64,000 nt of DNA from contig NZ_JAFCTX010000001.1 of assembly GCF_049896245.1 (NCBI RefSeq), forward strand, positions 62,001-126,000, given 5' to 3'. Positions within the stretch are counted from its first letter, which is position 1; every line of letters begins with the position of its first letter. The notes beneath the pieces were generated by a model, which searched no databases, was not told the DNA's origin, and saw nothing but the letters and a program-made list of their open reading frames with translations. The translations under genes and the position numbers were made by a program. This DNA is from Cypionkella sp049896245 (GTDB taxonomy: Bacteria > Pseudomonadota > Alphaproteobacteria > Rhodobacterales > Rhodobacteraceae). This document shows positions 23,597 to 31,486 of the stretch, piece by piece.

Positions 23597-23962
23597 TCAT
23601 GCCGCCGATTTGAACATCACACTGAGAAGTCCTTTGAAAACCGTGACGAAGAACTGCACGACTGCGAACAACAGGATACAGCTGACCCCAAGTTGCATTG
23701 CCCCGAGCAAACTCCCGCCCCGCATGACCACAAAGGCCCATGAAGCAATGGCCGGAACCAATCCAAACCACAGAAACTGTAGCGTGATCGTTTGCTTCAT
23801 ACAAAAGATCATGTGCGCAATCAGGAGCACACCTAAGCAGAGGATAGCCGGAAGCCACGCGAAATAGGCCGCGAAGCCTACGACGAAACTTCCTGAAACA
23901 AAAAATCCGAGCCCAAGCACGCCAAGGATATAGGCTCCTGAAAGCAGCGCGGCACTTTTCAC
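23597..23962 (-). CDS. Unknown membrane protein in hydantoinase operon (B), 121 aa
   Basis: Four hydrophobic helices: LLSGAYILGVLGLGFFVSG, YFAWLPAILCLGVLLIAHM, LQFLWFGLVPAIASWAFVV and LGVSCILLFAVVQFFVTVF. The start is a GTG at 23962 overlapping the stop of the hydrolase gene (GTGA); earlier in-frame starts lie inside conserved hydrolase sequence. Base composition is less GC-rich than the flanking enzyme genes. It does not resemble membrane protein A in sequence. Function unknown; position suggests a part in substrate uptake or product release. Confidence 0.7.
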   Translation of the reverse strand: MKSAALLSGAYILGVLGLGFFVSGSFVVGFAAYFAWLPAILCLGVLLIAHMIFCMKQTITLQFLWFGLVPAIASWAFVVMRGGSLLGAMQLGVSCILLFAVVQFFVTVFKGLLSVMFKSAA

Positions 23963-25212
23963 CCCACCACCCCCGCCACTTCCAGCACGGCGTGCAGCAG
24001 CACGTCTGTTCCCGCCGCCGCCCATTCCGGGGAAATCTTTTCGGCCTCGTTGTGCGACAATCCGCCCTCGCAGGGGCACATCACCATCACGGTGGGGGCG
24101 ACGCGGTTGATCCAGCAGGCGTCGTGGCCTGCGCCTGATATGATGTCCATATGGGAATAGCCCAGCTTTTCAGCGCTTTGGCGGACGATGTTCACGAGGT
24201 TTGCGTCGAAGGTTACGGGGTCGAAATGGCCGACAGGTTCGATTTCACAGCCAAGGCCAAGCTCGGCGGCGACGGCGTGGGCGGCGCGTTCGACTTCGCC
24301 GCGCATCAGGTCCAGCTTGGTCTGGTCGGGGGAGCGGATATCGACGGTGAAGATCACTTTGCCGGGGATCACGTTGCGCGAATTCGGGAACACCTTGACC
24401 TGCCCCACAGCACCCACGGCACCCGGTTGGTGGCCCATGGCGATCTGATGCACGCGCTCGGTGATCCGGGCCATCCCTAAGCCTGCGTTCACCCGCATCG
24501 CCATTGGGGTGCTGCCAGTATGGGCATCGCGGCCTGTGAGGGTGATTTCCAGCCACCACAGGCCTTGGCCGTGGGTGACGACGCCGATCTCGCAGCCCTC
24601 GGACTCCAGAATAGGGCCCTGTTCGATGTGCAGTTCTAGCATGGCGTGCATTTTGCGGGCACCGACCACCTCGGAGCCGACCCAGCCGATGCGGGCCAAT
24701 TCGTCGCCAAAGCGCAGGCCGTCCATATCCTGCCGCCCATAGGCGTAGTCTTGGGTATGAATACCCGCGAACACGCCGCTCGCCAGCATGGCGGGGGCAA
24801 AGCGCGCGCCTTCCTCGTTGGTCCAGTTCGTCACCACAATGGGATGGCGGGTTTGCAGGTTCATGTCGTTGATCGTGCGGATCACTTCCAAAGCGCCCAG
24901 AACGCCGAGCACGCCGTCATAGCGGCCTCCGGTGGGTTGGGTGTCGAGATGGCTGCCCATGTAGACCGGCAGCGCATCGGGATCGGTGCCTGCGCGGGTG
25001 GCGAACATATTGCCCATGGTGTCGACGCCCATCACCATGTCAGCGGCTTTGCACCAATCGGCAAACAGGTGGCGGCCTGCGCTGTCGGCATCGGTCAGGG
25101 TCTGGCGGTTGTTGCCGCCTGCCACACCGGGGCCAATTTGCGCCATCTGATTGAGGCTGTCCCAAAGGCGTGCGGAATTGATCCGCAGATTTGCACCGAG
25201 CGTCGTCACCAC
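23959..25212 (-). CDS. Zinc-dependent M20-family carbamoyl-amino-acid amidohydrolase (beta-ureidopropionase/hydantoin utilisation), 417 aa
   Basis: Metal site motifs YMGSHLDTQPTGGRYDG and TNWTNEEGARFAPAML near residues 85-140, HIEQGPILE near 200, and late GAGHDACWI with SHNEAE carrying the last ligands. The family removes the carbamoyl group from N-carbamoyl amino acids, allantoate or ureidopropionate. With HydA and PreTA the natural substrate would be N-carbamoyl-beta-alanine. The start is uncertain: GTG at 25212, GTG at 25209 or TTG at 25215 all follow GGGAG. Two RutR-type palindromes lie 54-103 bases upstream, so it heads an operon read leftward to 17760. Confidence 0.9.
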   Translation of the reverse strand: MVTTLGANLRINSARLWDSLNQMAQIGPGVAGGNNRQTLTDADSAGRHLFADWCKAADMVMGVDTMGNMFATRAGTDPDALPVYMGSHLDTQPTGGRYDGVLGVLGALEVIRTINDMNLQTRHPIVVTNWTNEEGARFAPAMLASGVFAGIHTQDYAYGRQDMDGLRFGDELARIGWVGSEVVGARKMHAMLELHIEQGPILESEGCEIGVVTHGQGLWWLEITLTGRDAHTGSTPMAMRVNAGLGMARITERVHQIAMGHQPGAVGAVGQVKVFPNSRNVIPGKVIFTVDIRSPDQTKLDLMRGEVERAAHAVAAELGLGCEIEPVGHFDPVTFDANLVNIVRQSAEKLGYSHMDIISGAGHDACWINRVAPTVMVMCPCEGGLSHNEAEKISPEWAAAGTDVLLHAVLEVAGVVG

Positions 25213-25265
25213 CAAAACTCCCTGCGGGGACGTTGCCCCAGATCGCGCTTGCTGCGAATCTTTTC

Positions 25266-25281
25266 CTGACCGTATGGTCAG
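25266..25281. promoter_or_regulatory. RutR-type operator 1
   Basis: CTGACCGTATGGTCAG is a perfect palindrome with half-sites TGACC and GGTCA. It matches the known RutR site shape TTGACCA-NN-TGGTCAA at most positions. It lies between the divergent hydrolase operon and the TetR gene at 25340. Confidence 0.75.
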
Positions 25282-25300
25282 ATAGAAGGCTGATACAACC

Positions 25301-25314
25301 TGACCAAGCGGTCA
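25301..25314. promoter_or_regulatory. RutR-type operator 2
   Basis: TGACCAAGCGGTCA has the same half-sites and the same 4-base centre as operator 1; centres are 34 bases apart. It ends 25 bases before the TetR start, so binding would block that promoter as well. Confidence 0.72.
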
Positions 25315-25339
25315 ACTAAAATCTGAAGGCCAAAGTGCA

Positions 25340-25969
25340 ATGTCCGACGCCCTTCGCCCTTTGCGGCGCAATGAGATCCGCCAGCAGAATGAGGCGCTGA
25401 TTTTACAGGCAGCCGAGAAAGTCTTTGCCGAGGCGGGCTTTGGCGGGGCGACGATGCAGTTGATCGCGGATGTGGCGGGGCTGCCGAAAGCTAACCTGCA
25501 TTACTACTTTGCCACCAAAGAGGAACTTTACCGCAAAGTTGTCTCGAACATCTTCGACATCTGGCTGCATGCGGCGGAAAGCATGGACAATGCGCCCGGC
25601 CCGGTGGAGGGGATCGGGGCTTATATCGACGCCAAGATGGAGATTTCGCGCAGGCACTCGGATGGATCAAAGGTCTGGGCGTCGGAGGTGATGCATGGCG
25701 CACCCGTTATTCAGGATTATCTGGAGACCACTTTGCGCGACTGGACGGCGGGGCGGGTGGCGCTGATCCAAGGTTGGATTGATGCCGGGCAGATGGCGGC
25801 GGTGAACCCGGATCATCTGCTCTATATGCTTTGGGCCGCGACGCAGCATTACGCCGATTTTGGCCACCAGATTGAGACGCTGAATGGCGGGCCGCTGACA
25901 GAGGTGCAGTGGCGCGAGGCGAAAGACAGCGTCAAGGTGATGATCCTGCGCGGGATTGGGGCGGTTTGA
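25340..25969 (+). CDS. RutR-like TetR-family regulator of the hydantoinase cluster, 209 aa
   Basis: TetR helix-turn-helix at residues about 25-65: AEKVFAEAGFGGATMQLIAD, VAGLPKANLHYYFATKEELY. The C-terminal ligand domain is of the RutR type (EISRRHSDGSKVWASEVMHG, WAATQHYADFGHQIE). RutR of E. coli binds uracil or thymine and releases its operator. The start ATG at 25340 has GAAGG upstream at slightly long spacing. It is divergent from the hydrolase-HydA-ABC operon, with two palindromic operators between, so it very probably controls both directions. A closer RutR relative is encoded at 28752. Confidence 0.88.
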   Translation: MSDALRPLRRNEIRQQNEALILQAAEKVFAEAGFGGATMQLIADVAGLPKANLHYYFATKEELYRKVVSNIFDIWLHAAESMDNAPGPVEGIGAYIDAKMEISRRHSDGSKVWASEVMHGAPVIQDYLETTLRDWTAGRVALIQGWIDAGQMAAVNPDHLLYMLWAATQHYADFGHQIETLNGGPLTEVQWREAKDSVKVMILRGIGAV

Positions 25970-26045
25970 CGGGTTTTTCTTGCCGTCTTGGCGAATCTCG
26001 CAGATATCGGGGTGATTGTATCCCCTTTAGAAACGGTGTGGCGTG

Positions 26046-26942
26046 ATGGACGGTGAAGACGGCGAAACCCCGGTGGAGACTCTGACTTGGCTGCTGGCAG
26101 CACTCGCCCCGGCGCGCAAGACCACCATTGTCGATGTCGGGGCGAACCCGATCTATGCGCCTGATTATGCAGACTTGTTGCGGGTGGGCGGCTGCAAGGT
26201 GGTGGGGTTTGAGCCGCAACCCGCAGCCTTTGCCGAATTGCAGAAGAACAAGGGGCCGGATGAGACATATTATCCTTTCGCTGTCGGCACCGGCGAGACG
26301 CTGAACCTGCGGATTTACAAATCTTCGGGGATGACCTCGATCTTCGATCCCTATGTGCCGACGATGGCGATGGTGAATGAGATGGGCATGGCGCGGGTGC
26401 GGGAAACCGTCGCGATGGAGACGGTTGCGCTGGATCAGACCACCGACTTGCCCGAATTCGATCTGCTGAAGATCGACATTCAAGGCGCGGAAAATCTGGT
26501 GTTTCAGGGGGCCGAGCGGGTGCTGAAAGGCTGCATCTCGGTCATGGTCGAGTTGCGCTATATGCGGCTTTACCATGACGAGCCGATGTTGGGCGGAGTG
26601 GACACGGAATTGCGGCGGCAGGGGTTTTATCTGCACAAGTTCATGTTCAACAAAGGTTATATGCTGAGCAATTCGCAAGCGCGGCGGTTGAAGGCGAAGA
26701 AACTGACCGATCAGTTGATTGATGGCGATGGGGTTTATTTGCGCAATATCGCTGAGTTGGCGGGTTATAGCGATGAGCAGTTGAAGCATCAGGCGATACT
26801 GGCTGCGGGGGTGTTTCATTCGCATTCGCTGGTGCTGTATTGTCTGGATGCTTTGGTCGCGCGCAAGGCGATCTCGCCGGAACTGCCGGGGCACTATGTG
26901 GACCGGATGCCGGATGCGCTGCGCACCGATGTAAAGCGCTGA
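26046..26942 (+). CDS. FkbM-family SAM-dependent methyltransferase, 298 aa
   Basis: Motif I of the SAM fold in TTIVDVGANPIYAPDYADLL, the acidic strand end VVGFEPQPAAF, and the FkbM-type LLKIDIQGAENLVFQGAERV near residues 138-157. FkbM enzymes methylate sugar hydroxyls of glycans or secondary metabolites. The ATG at 26046 follows a GTG by one codon; neither has a strong ribosome site. Only three bases separate its stop from the glycosyltransferase gene downstream, so the two form a unit that probably decorates a surface glycan. Confidence 0.85.
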   Translation: MDGEDGETPVETLTWLLAALAPARKTTIVDVGANPIYAPDYADLLRVGGCKVVGFEPQPAAFAELQKNKGPDETYYPFAVGTGETLNLRIYKSSGMTSIFDPYVPTMAMVNEMGMARVRETVAMETVALDQTTDLPEFDLLKIDIQGAENLVFQGAERVLKGCISVMVELRYMRLYHDEPMLGGVDTELRRQGFYLHKFMFNKGYMLSNSQARRLKAKKLTDQLIDGDGVYLRNIAELAGYSDEQLKHQAILAAGVFHSHSLVLYCLDALVARKAISPELPGHYVDRMPDALRTDVKR

Positions 26943-26945
26943 GCC

Positions 26946-27839
26946 ATGCAAGCCCCGCCCAGCGATATCGCTTTTGCCACCATGGTCGGCGACGAGCCGG
27001 TTTTCCTGCCGATCTGGACCAAATATTACGCACGCTTGGTGCCAAAATCACAGCTGTTCATTCTGGTGGACGGCTTGCACCGCGTAATCCCGCCCGAGGC
27101 AGAGGGCTGTCAGATCATTCGGTTGCCCAGCGTCACGCCGGGGCCGGGGTGGGATGTGGTGCGCTGGCGGATGATCTCGCTGTTCACCCAGACCTTGCTG
27201 CAGCGCTTTGGGGTCGTGGTGTTCAACGATGTTGATGAGATTTTGCTGGTCGATCCGGCGCAGGATGGCGATCTGCTGGACCACATCGGGCGGGCGCGCG
27301 AGGTCGGGGTGATCTCACCCTTCGCCATCGAGCTGCTGCACCGGATTGATCTGGAGCCTGAGGTGCTGGACCCCGCGCGTCCGGTGCTGTCGCAGCGGCG
27401 GTTTGGCCGGATCAATGCCAGTTATTGCAAGCCCTGCATCACCGCCAAGCCGATCAACTGGAGCATTGGCGGGCATTATTCGGATTATCCGACGCTGCAT
27501 CTCGATCCGGCCCTGTTGCTGTTTCATCTGCGCTTTGTCGATCACGACATGCTGCGCGCGCGGCAGACCAACCGTCAGGCGATGATGCAGCCTGGGGCGG
27601 CAAAGGGGGCAGAGGTGGCGGGGGCGGGCTGGTTGAAGGGCGCGCAGGATATGACGGATTTTCTGCAAAGCTTTGTTGATGCCGGACCGCCGTTGGACAG
27701 TGATTTCAGCTTTGGCTGGCAGCGCAAGCGCATCATTGACAGTTGGCACCACGATGCAGAGGCTGGCATCTGGCGGCACGACCGCTTGCACAACCGCAAG
27801 ACCTATCGGTTGCCCGACCGCATCCAAGATCAATTCTGA
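26946..27839 (+). CDS. Glycosyltransferase family 2-like protein, 297 aa
   Basis: The N-terminus IAFATMVGDEPVFLPIWTKY and the acidic metal motif FNDVDEILLVDP (DxD, near residue 97) mark a GT-A fold of the GT2 branch that often sits next to FkbM methyltransferases. His-rich downstream motifs WSIGGHYSDYP and LLFHLRFVDHDMLRAR support the same family. No membrane segment is seen. It follows the methyltransferase at once and is followed after 12 bases by a UPF0303 gene. Confidence 0.8.
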   Translation: MQAPPSDIAFATMVGDEPVFLPIWTKYYARLVPKSQLFILVDGLHRVIPPEAEGCQIIRLPSVTPGPGWDVVRWRMISLFTQTLLQRFGVVVFNDVDEILLVDPAQDGDLLDHIGRAREVGVISPFAIELLHRIDLEPEVLDPARPVLSQRRFGRINASYCKPCITAKPINWSIGGHYSDYPTLHLDPALLLFHLRFVDHDMLRARQTNRQAMMQPGAAKGAEVAGAGWLKGAQDMTDFLQSFVDAGPPLDSDFSFGWQRKRIIDSWHHDAEAGIWRHDRLHNRKTYRLPDRIQDQF

Positions 27840-27851
27840 CCGGAGCCTGCC

Positions 27852-28307
27852 ATGACAACCGCCACCGCCGCAAGCCTTGAGGCCGAATACGCCAGCCTGC
27901 AATTTCCGCGCTTTGCTGAGGCCGAGGCTTGGGCTTTGGGGCAAAAGCTGGTGGAACTGGCGGGCAAGGCCCCGGTGGTAATCAATATTCGCAGCGCCGA
28001 CCGGGTGTTGTTTCATGCAGCCCTACCGGGCTCTGCGCCGCTGAACGATTTCTGGGCACGGCGCAAAAGCAATACCGCGCTGCTGTTTCAACTGCCGTCG
28101 TTTCTGGTCGGGCTGCGGCACAAGGCGAATGGTGGCTCGCTGGCGGGCAATGGGCTGGCCGAGGCCGATTATGCCGATCACGGTGGTGCTGTGCCAATCC
28201 GGGTGACAGGCGTGGGGATTGTGGCCTGCGCGACGGTTTCGGGCCTGCCGCAAGCCGAGGATCACGCGCTGGTGGTGGCGGCGATACAGGCGATGCTGGC
28301 GGGTTGA
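27852..28307 (+). CDS. UPF0303 / HbpS-like heme-binding domain protein, 151 aa
   Basis: Whole-length match in pattern to the UPF0303 family: ALGQKLVELAGKAPVVINIR, then LNDFWARRKSNTALLFQLP and YADHGGAVPIRVTGVGIVAC with the C-terminal LPQAEDHALVVAAI. Related proteins are called heme-degrading or HbpS-like, but catalytic proof is lacking for most. It shares the strand with the methyltransferase and glycosyltransferase, with 12 bases between, though a functional link is not obvious. Confidence 0.85.
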   Translation: MTTATAASLEAEYASLQFPRFAEAEAWALGQKLVELAGKAPVVINIRSADRVLFHAALPGSAPLNDFWARRKSNTALLFQLPSFLVGLRHKANGGSLAGNGLAEADYADHGGAVPIRVTGVGIVACATVSGLPQAEDHALVVAAIQAMLAG

Positions 28308-28316
28308 GCGTGCAAG

Positions 28317-28341
28317 CCTGCGCTGGCAGTGTAGCCGCAGG
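28317..28341. terminator. Weak hairpin between convergent UPF0303 and cupin genes
   Basis: Arms CCTGCG (28317-28322) and CGCAGG (28336-28341), directly beside both stop codons. No T-run, so the role as a terminator is only suggested by position. Confidence 0.3.
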
Positions 28342-28626
28342 TTACTTCAATTCGACCTCGACAAAGCTCATACCCTGATCGCCAGCGTTGATCACGTTGT
28401 GCTCGACCCCTTCGGCGCGGCGGTAAGCGGTGCCTGCGGGGACCAGCACGCGGCGGCTGCTGCCGTCGGGGTCTTCCAGCAGCATGTGGCAATCGGTGAC
28501 AGCGGTGATGACATAATCCATGCTGTGACGGTGCCATCCGGTCTCGGCCCCCGGCGCGAAGTCAAAGCGGGTGACGCGGACGCGGTCATCATCGACCAGT
28601 TGGGTGGCGGTGCAGGTTTCGCGCAT
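28342..28626 (-). CDS. Cupin-domain protein, 94 aa
   Basis: Single cupin fold: metal-binding motif GAETGWHRHSMDYVITAV at residues about 26-43, and the second motif in VEHNVINAGDQGMSFVEVE. ATG at 28626 has AAAAGGAGTC upstream. Small cupins of this kind are often metal-bound sugar or acid isomerases or sensors; the substrate cannot be read from the sequence. It is divergent from the RutR-like gene at 28752 with a 125-base gap. Confidence 0.82.
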   Translation of the reverse strand: MRETCTATQLVDDDRVRVTRFDFAPGAETGWHRHSMDYVITAVTDCHMLLEDPDGSSRRVLVPAGTAYRRAEGVEHNVINAGDQGMSFVEVELK

Positions 28627-28751
28627 GGGCAGACTCCTTTTTTGGCAGGCTACCCGGTGCAGGGCCCGCGTCAAGCCTGTGCCGAAAGCCCGTGCCGATT
28701 GGGGTTTACATCCTGCCCAACTATGCGTCACGTTAGCCCTCCTAGGTGCAG

Positions 28752-29408
28752 ATGGCGGCGAAGCAAATGGCGGCGAGTGCAATGACCAAACCCCGAACCC
28801 GGATACAGGCGCGCAACTCGAACACGATTCTCGATGCGGCTTTGGACGTGTTCTCGCAGCAGGGGTTTCGCGGCGCGACGCTGGATCAGATTGCCGATGT
28901 GGCCGGGCTGTCGAAGCCGAACTTGCTGTATTATTTCGCCTCAAAAGAAGCCGTGCATACCGCGCTGTTGAATCAGTTGCTGCGCACCTGGCTGGACCCG
29001 TTGCGCGCGATGAACCCCGAGGGTGATCCGGTGGCCGAAATCATGGCCTACGTGCATCGCAAACTGGAATTGTCGCGCGATTTCCCGCGCGAAAGCCGGT
29101 TGTTCGCCAATGAGATGCTGCAAGGCGCGCCGCGGATGCGCGATGTGATCGAGGGCGATTTGAAAGCCCTTGTCGATGAAAAGGCCGCCGTGTTGCAGGC
29201 GTGGATGGATCAGGGCCGCATCGCCAATCTGCCGCCAGTGCATCTGATCTTCTCAATCTGGGCGATGACCCAGCATTATGCCGATTTCGACGTGCAGGTG
29301 CGCGCGGTGCTAGGGCCCGAGCATGATCCGTTCGCTGAGGCCGGCGCGTTTCTGCAAACGCTGTTCACAAAACTGCTCGCCCCCGCTGGCGACGTAGCGG
29401 CACCCTGA
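28752..29408 (+). CDS. rutR: RutR-type TetR-family regulator, 218 aa
   Basis: The protein follows E. coli RutR along its length: ILDAALDVFSQQGFRGATLD, VAGLSKPNLLYYFASKEAVH for the DNA-binding part, then RKLELSRDFPRESRLFANEM and FSIWAMTQHYADFDVQVRA in the ligand domain. RutR senses uracil/thymine and controls pyrimidine catabolism. The first residues are uncertain (GTG 28746, ATG 28752, later ATGs); none has a strong ribosome site. It is more RutR-like than the paralogue at 25340, yet no TGACC-N4-GGTCA palindrome lies in its own upstream region. Confidence 0.88.
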   Translation: MAAKQMAASAMTKPRTRIQARNSNTILDAALDVFSQQGFRGATLDQIADVAGLSKPNLLYYFASKEAVHTALLNQLLRTWLDPLRAMNPEGDPVAEIMAYVHRKLELSRDFPRESRLFANEMLQGAPRMRDVIEGDLKALVDEKAAVLQAWMDQGRIANLPPVHLIFSIWAMTQHYADFDVQVRAVLGPEHDPFAEAGAFLQTLFTKLLAPAGDVAAP

Positions 29409-29485
29409 CGTCATGCGTGTAGTGCTGGACCTTTGAACCCAGTCAGTATAACCAGCACGCCTGCAAGAGTTTCCGGTCGAAGGTA

Positions 29486-31411
29486 ATGAACCCAACCAAC
29501 GAAACCCCCGATCGGGCTGCCAACCCGACGCCCGTTCCCCCGCACCCCGAGCATCACACCCCGCAAAACATGGGCAAATTGGTGCTGGGCTGCATTGGCG
29601 TCGTCTATGGCGATATTGGCACTTCGCCGCTTTACGCTATGCGGGAATCGCTGCACGCCGCCAGCTATGACGGGCTGTCTCGCGATGATGTGATCGGGGT
29701 GATTTCGCTGCTGATCTGGACGCTGATCCTGATTGTGACGGTGAAATACGTCGCTCTGATCATGCGGGCCGACAACAAGGGCGAAGGCGGCACGCTGTCA
29801 CTGGTCGCCTTGGTGCAACGCGCGCTGAACAAGCGCCCCGGCTGGTTGCTGGCGATCGGCGTGGTCGGGATTTCGCTGTTTTTCGGCGATGCGATGATCA
29901 CCCCGGCGATGTCGGTGCTGTCAGCCGTTGAAGGTTTGGACCTTGTCGCCCCCTCGCTGGGGCCTTTCATTTTGCCGCTGACGCTGCTGATCATTCTGGG
30001 GCTGTTTTTGTTCCAAAGCCAAGGCACCGAGCGGGTGGCGATCCTGTTTGGTCCGATCATGGTGGCGTGGTTTGTGGTGATGGCCGCGATGGGGATTTAC
30101 CATCTGAGCGATGACTTAAGCATCCTGACCGCCTTTAACCCCGCCCATGCTTTGGGATTCCTTGTCACCAACGGTAAGGCGTCCTTCTTCGTGCTGGGCT
30201 CAGTGTTTCTGGCGGTGACCGGGGGCGAGGCGCTCTATGCCGATATGGGGCATTTTGGCCGCCGTCCGATCCGGCTGGCTTGGGCGCTTCTGGTGTTCCC
30301 GGCGCTGACTTTGTCTTACCTTGGCCAAGGCGCTTTGGTGCTGGCGCATCCCGAGACGTTCCACAACCCGTTCTTCCTGATGGCACCGGATTTCCTGCTG
30401 CTGCCCTTGGTGTTGCTGTCGGTCGCCGCCACCATCATCGCCAGCCAGGCGGTGATTTCGGGGGCGTTTTCGATGATGCACCAAGCCGTGCAAATGGGTC
30501 TGCTGCCGCGTTTTGAGATCCGTCACACCTCGGAAACCACGCTGGGCCAGATCTATCTGCCCAAGGTCAACCTGATCCTGATGGTCGGTGTTTTGTGCCT
30601 TGTGGTGGCGTTTGGATCGTCGTCCAACCTCGCCTCGGCTTACGGCATTGCGGTGACCGGCGATATGGTAATCACCACGATCCTCGCCTCGATCCTGTTC
30701 CTGAAAGCATGGAAATGGCCACTGTGGGGCGTGATCGCCGTGCTGTTGCCGATCTTTATCATCGAGTTGATGTTTCTGTCAGCCAACCTGATCAAGCTGC
30801 CGGATGGCGGCTATGTGCCGGTGCTGATGGCGGCAACTTCTTGCTTCCTGATCTGGACATGGGTGCGTGGCACCGCACATGTGCAACGCAAGGCGCATGA
30901 TTCTGCGGTGGAATTGTCCAAGCTGATCAAGATGCTGGAAAAATCCCACCCCATCGAAGTGCCGGGCACCGCGGTGTTTCTGACGCAAGACCCAGATACC
31001 GCGCCCTCGGCTTTGCTGCATAACCTCAAGCACAACCGGGTTTTGCACAGCCAGAATTTCATCGTCACGGTGGGGGTGGCGACCACGCCAAAGGTCAATG
31101 ACGAGAACCGCATCACCATTGAGCGGTTGTCGGATAATTTCGTGCGGGTGCGGCTGCTGTTTGGCTATATGGAAACCCCGAACGTGCCGCGCGCCCTGGC
31201 TTTGGCGCGCAGGCGTGGCGAGAAGTTTGACATCATGACCACGTCGTTCTTCCTGAACCGCCGCACCTTCCGCTCGGCCCGCAACCATGGGCTGCCGTTC
31301 TGGCAAGAGCGCGTGTTCATCTCGATGACCAAATCGGCCTCGGATGCGACGGCGTTCTATTGCCTGCCGTCGAACCGGGTGGTGGAACTGGGGCAGCAGC
31401 TGGCGATCTGA
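29486..31411 (+). CDS. kup: Kup-type low-affinity potassium transporter, 641 aa
   Basis: About twelve membrane helices in the first 440 residues, with the family motifs GVVYGDIGTSPLYAMRESL near residue 40 and GGTLSLVALVQRAL near 95, the GEALYADMGHFGRRPI loop, and a cytoplasmic C-terminal domain (residues about 455-641). Kup takes up K+ with protons. Length is normal. The ATG at 29486 has GAAGGT close by. It has no operon partner and ends at a hairpin facing the convergent monooxygenase gene. Confidence 0.94.
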   Translation: MNPTNETPDRAANPTPVPPHPEHHTPQNMGKLVLGCIGVVYGDIGTSPLYAMRESLHAASYDGLSRDDVIGVISLLIWTLILIVTVKYVALIMRADNKGEGGTLSLVALVQRALNKRPGWLLAIGVVGISLFFGDAMITPAMSVLSAVEGLDLVAPSLGPFILPLTLLIILGLFLFQSQGTERVAILFGPIMVAWFVVMAAMGIYHLSDDLSILTAFNPAHALGFLVTNGKASFFVLGSVFLAVTGGEALYADMGHFGRRPIRLAWALLVFPALTLSYLGQGALVLAHPETFHNPFFLMAPDFLLLPLVLLSVAATIIASQAVISGAFSMMHQAVQMGLLPRFEIRHTSETTLGQIYLPKVNLILMVGVLCLVVAFGSSSNLASAYGIAVTGDMVITTILASILFLKAWKWPLWGVIAVLLPIFIIELMFLSANLIKLPDGGYVPVLMAATSCFLIWTWVRGTAHVQRKAHDSAVELSKLIKMLEKSHPIEVPGTAVFLTQDPDTAPSALLHNLKHNRVLHSQNFIVTVGVATTPKVNDENRITIERLSDNFVRVRLLFGYMETPNVPRALALARRRGEKFDIMTTSFFLNRRTFRSARNHGLPFWQERVFISMTKSASDATAFYCLPSNRVVELGQQLAI

Positions 31412-31435
31412 TCGCTCATCGCTTCCTCGCGGGCG

Positions 31436-31463
31436 CTCTGCGCGGCCCAACCGCAGCGCAGAG
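31436..31463. terminator. Hairpin between convergent kup and flavin monooxygenase genes
   Basis: Perfect arms CTCTGCGC (31436-31443) and GCGCAGAG (31456-31463) with a 12-base loop, midway between two converging stop codons. Likely a bidirectional transcription end; no T-run is visible. Confidence 0.5.
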
Positions 31464-31486
31464 GCCTGCAAGGGCCGATAAGCGGC

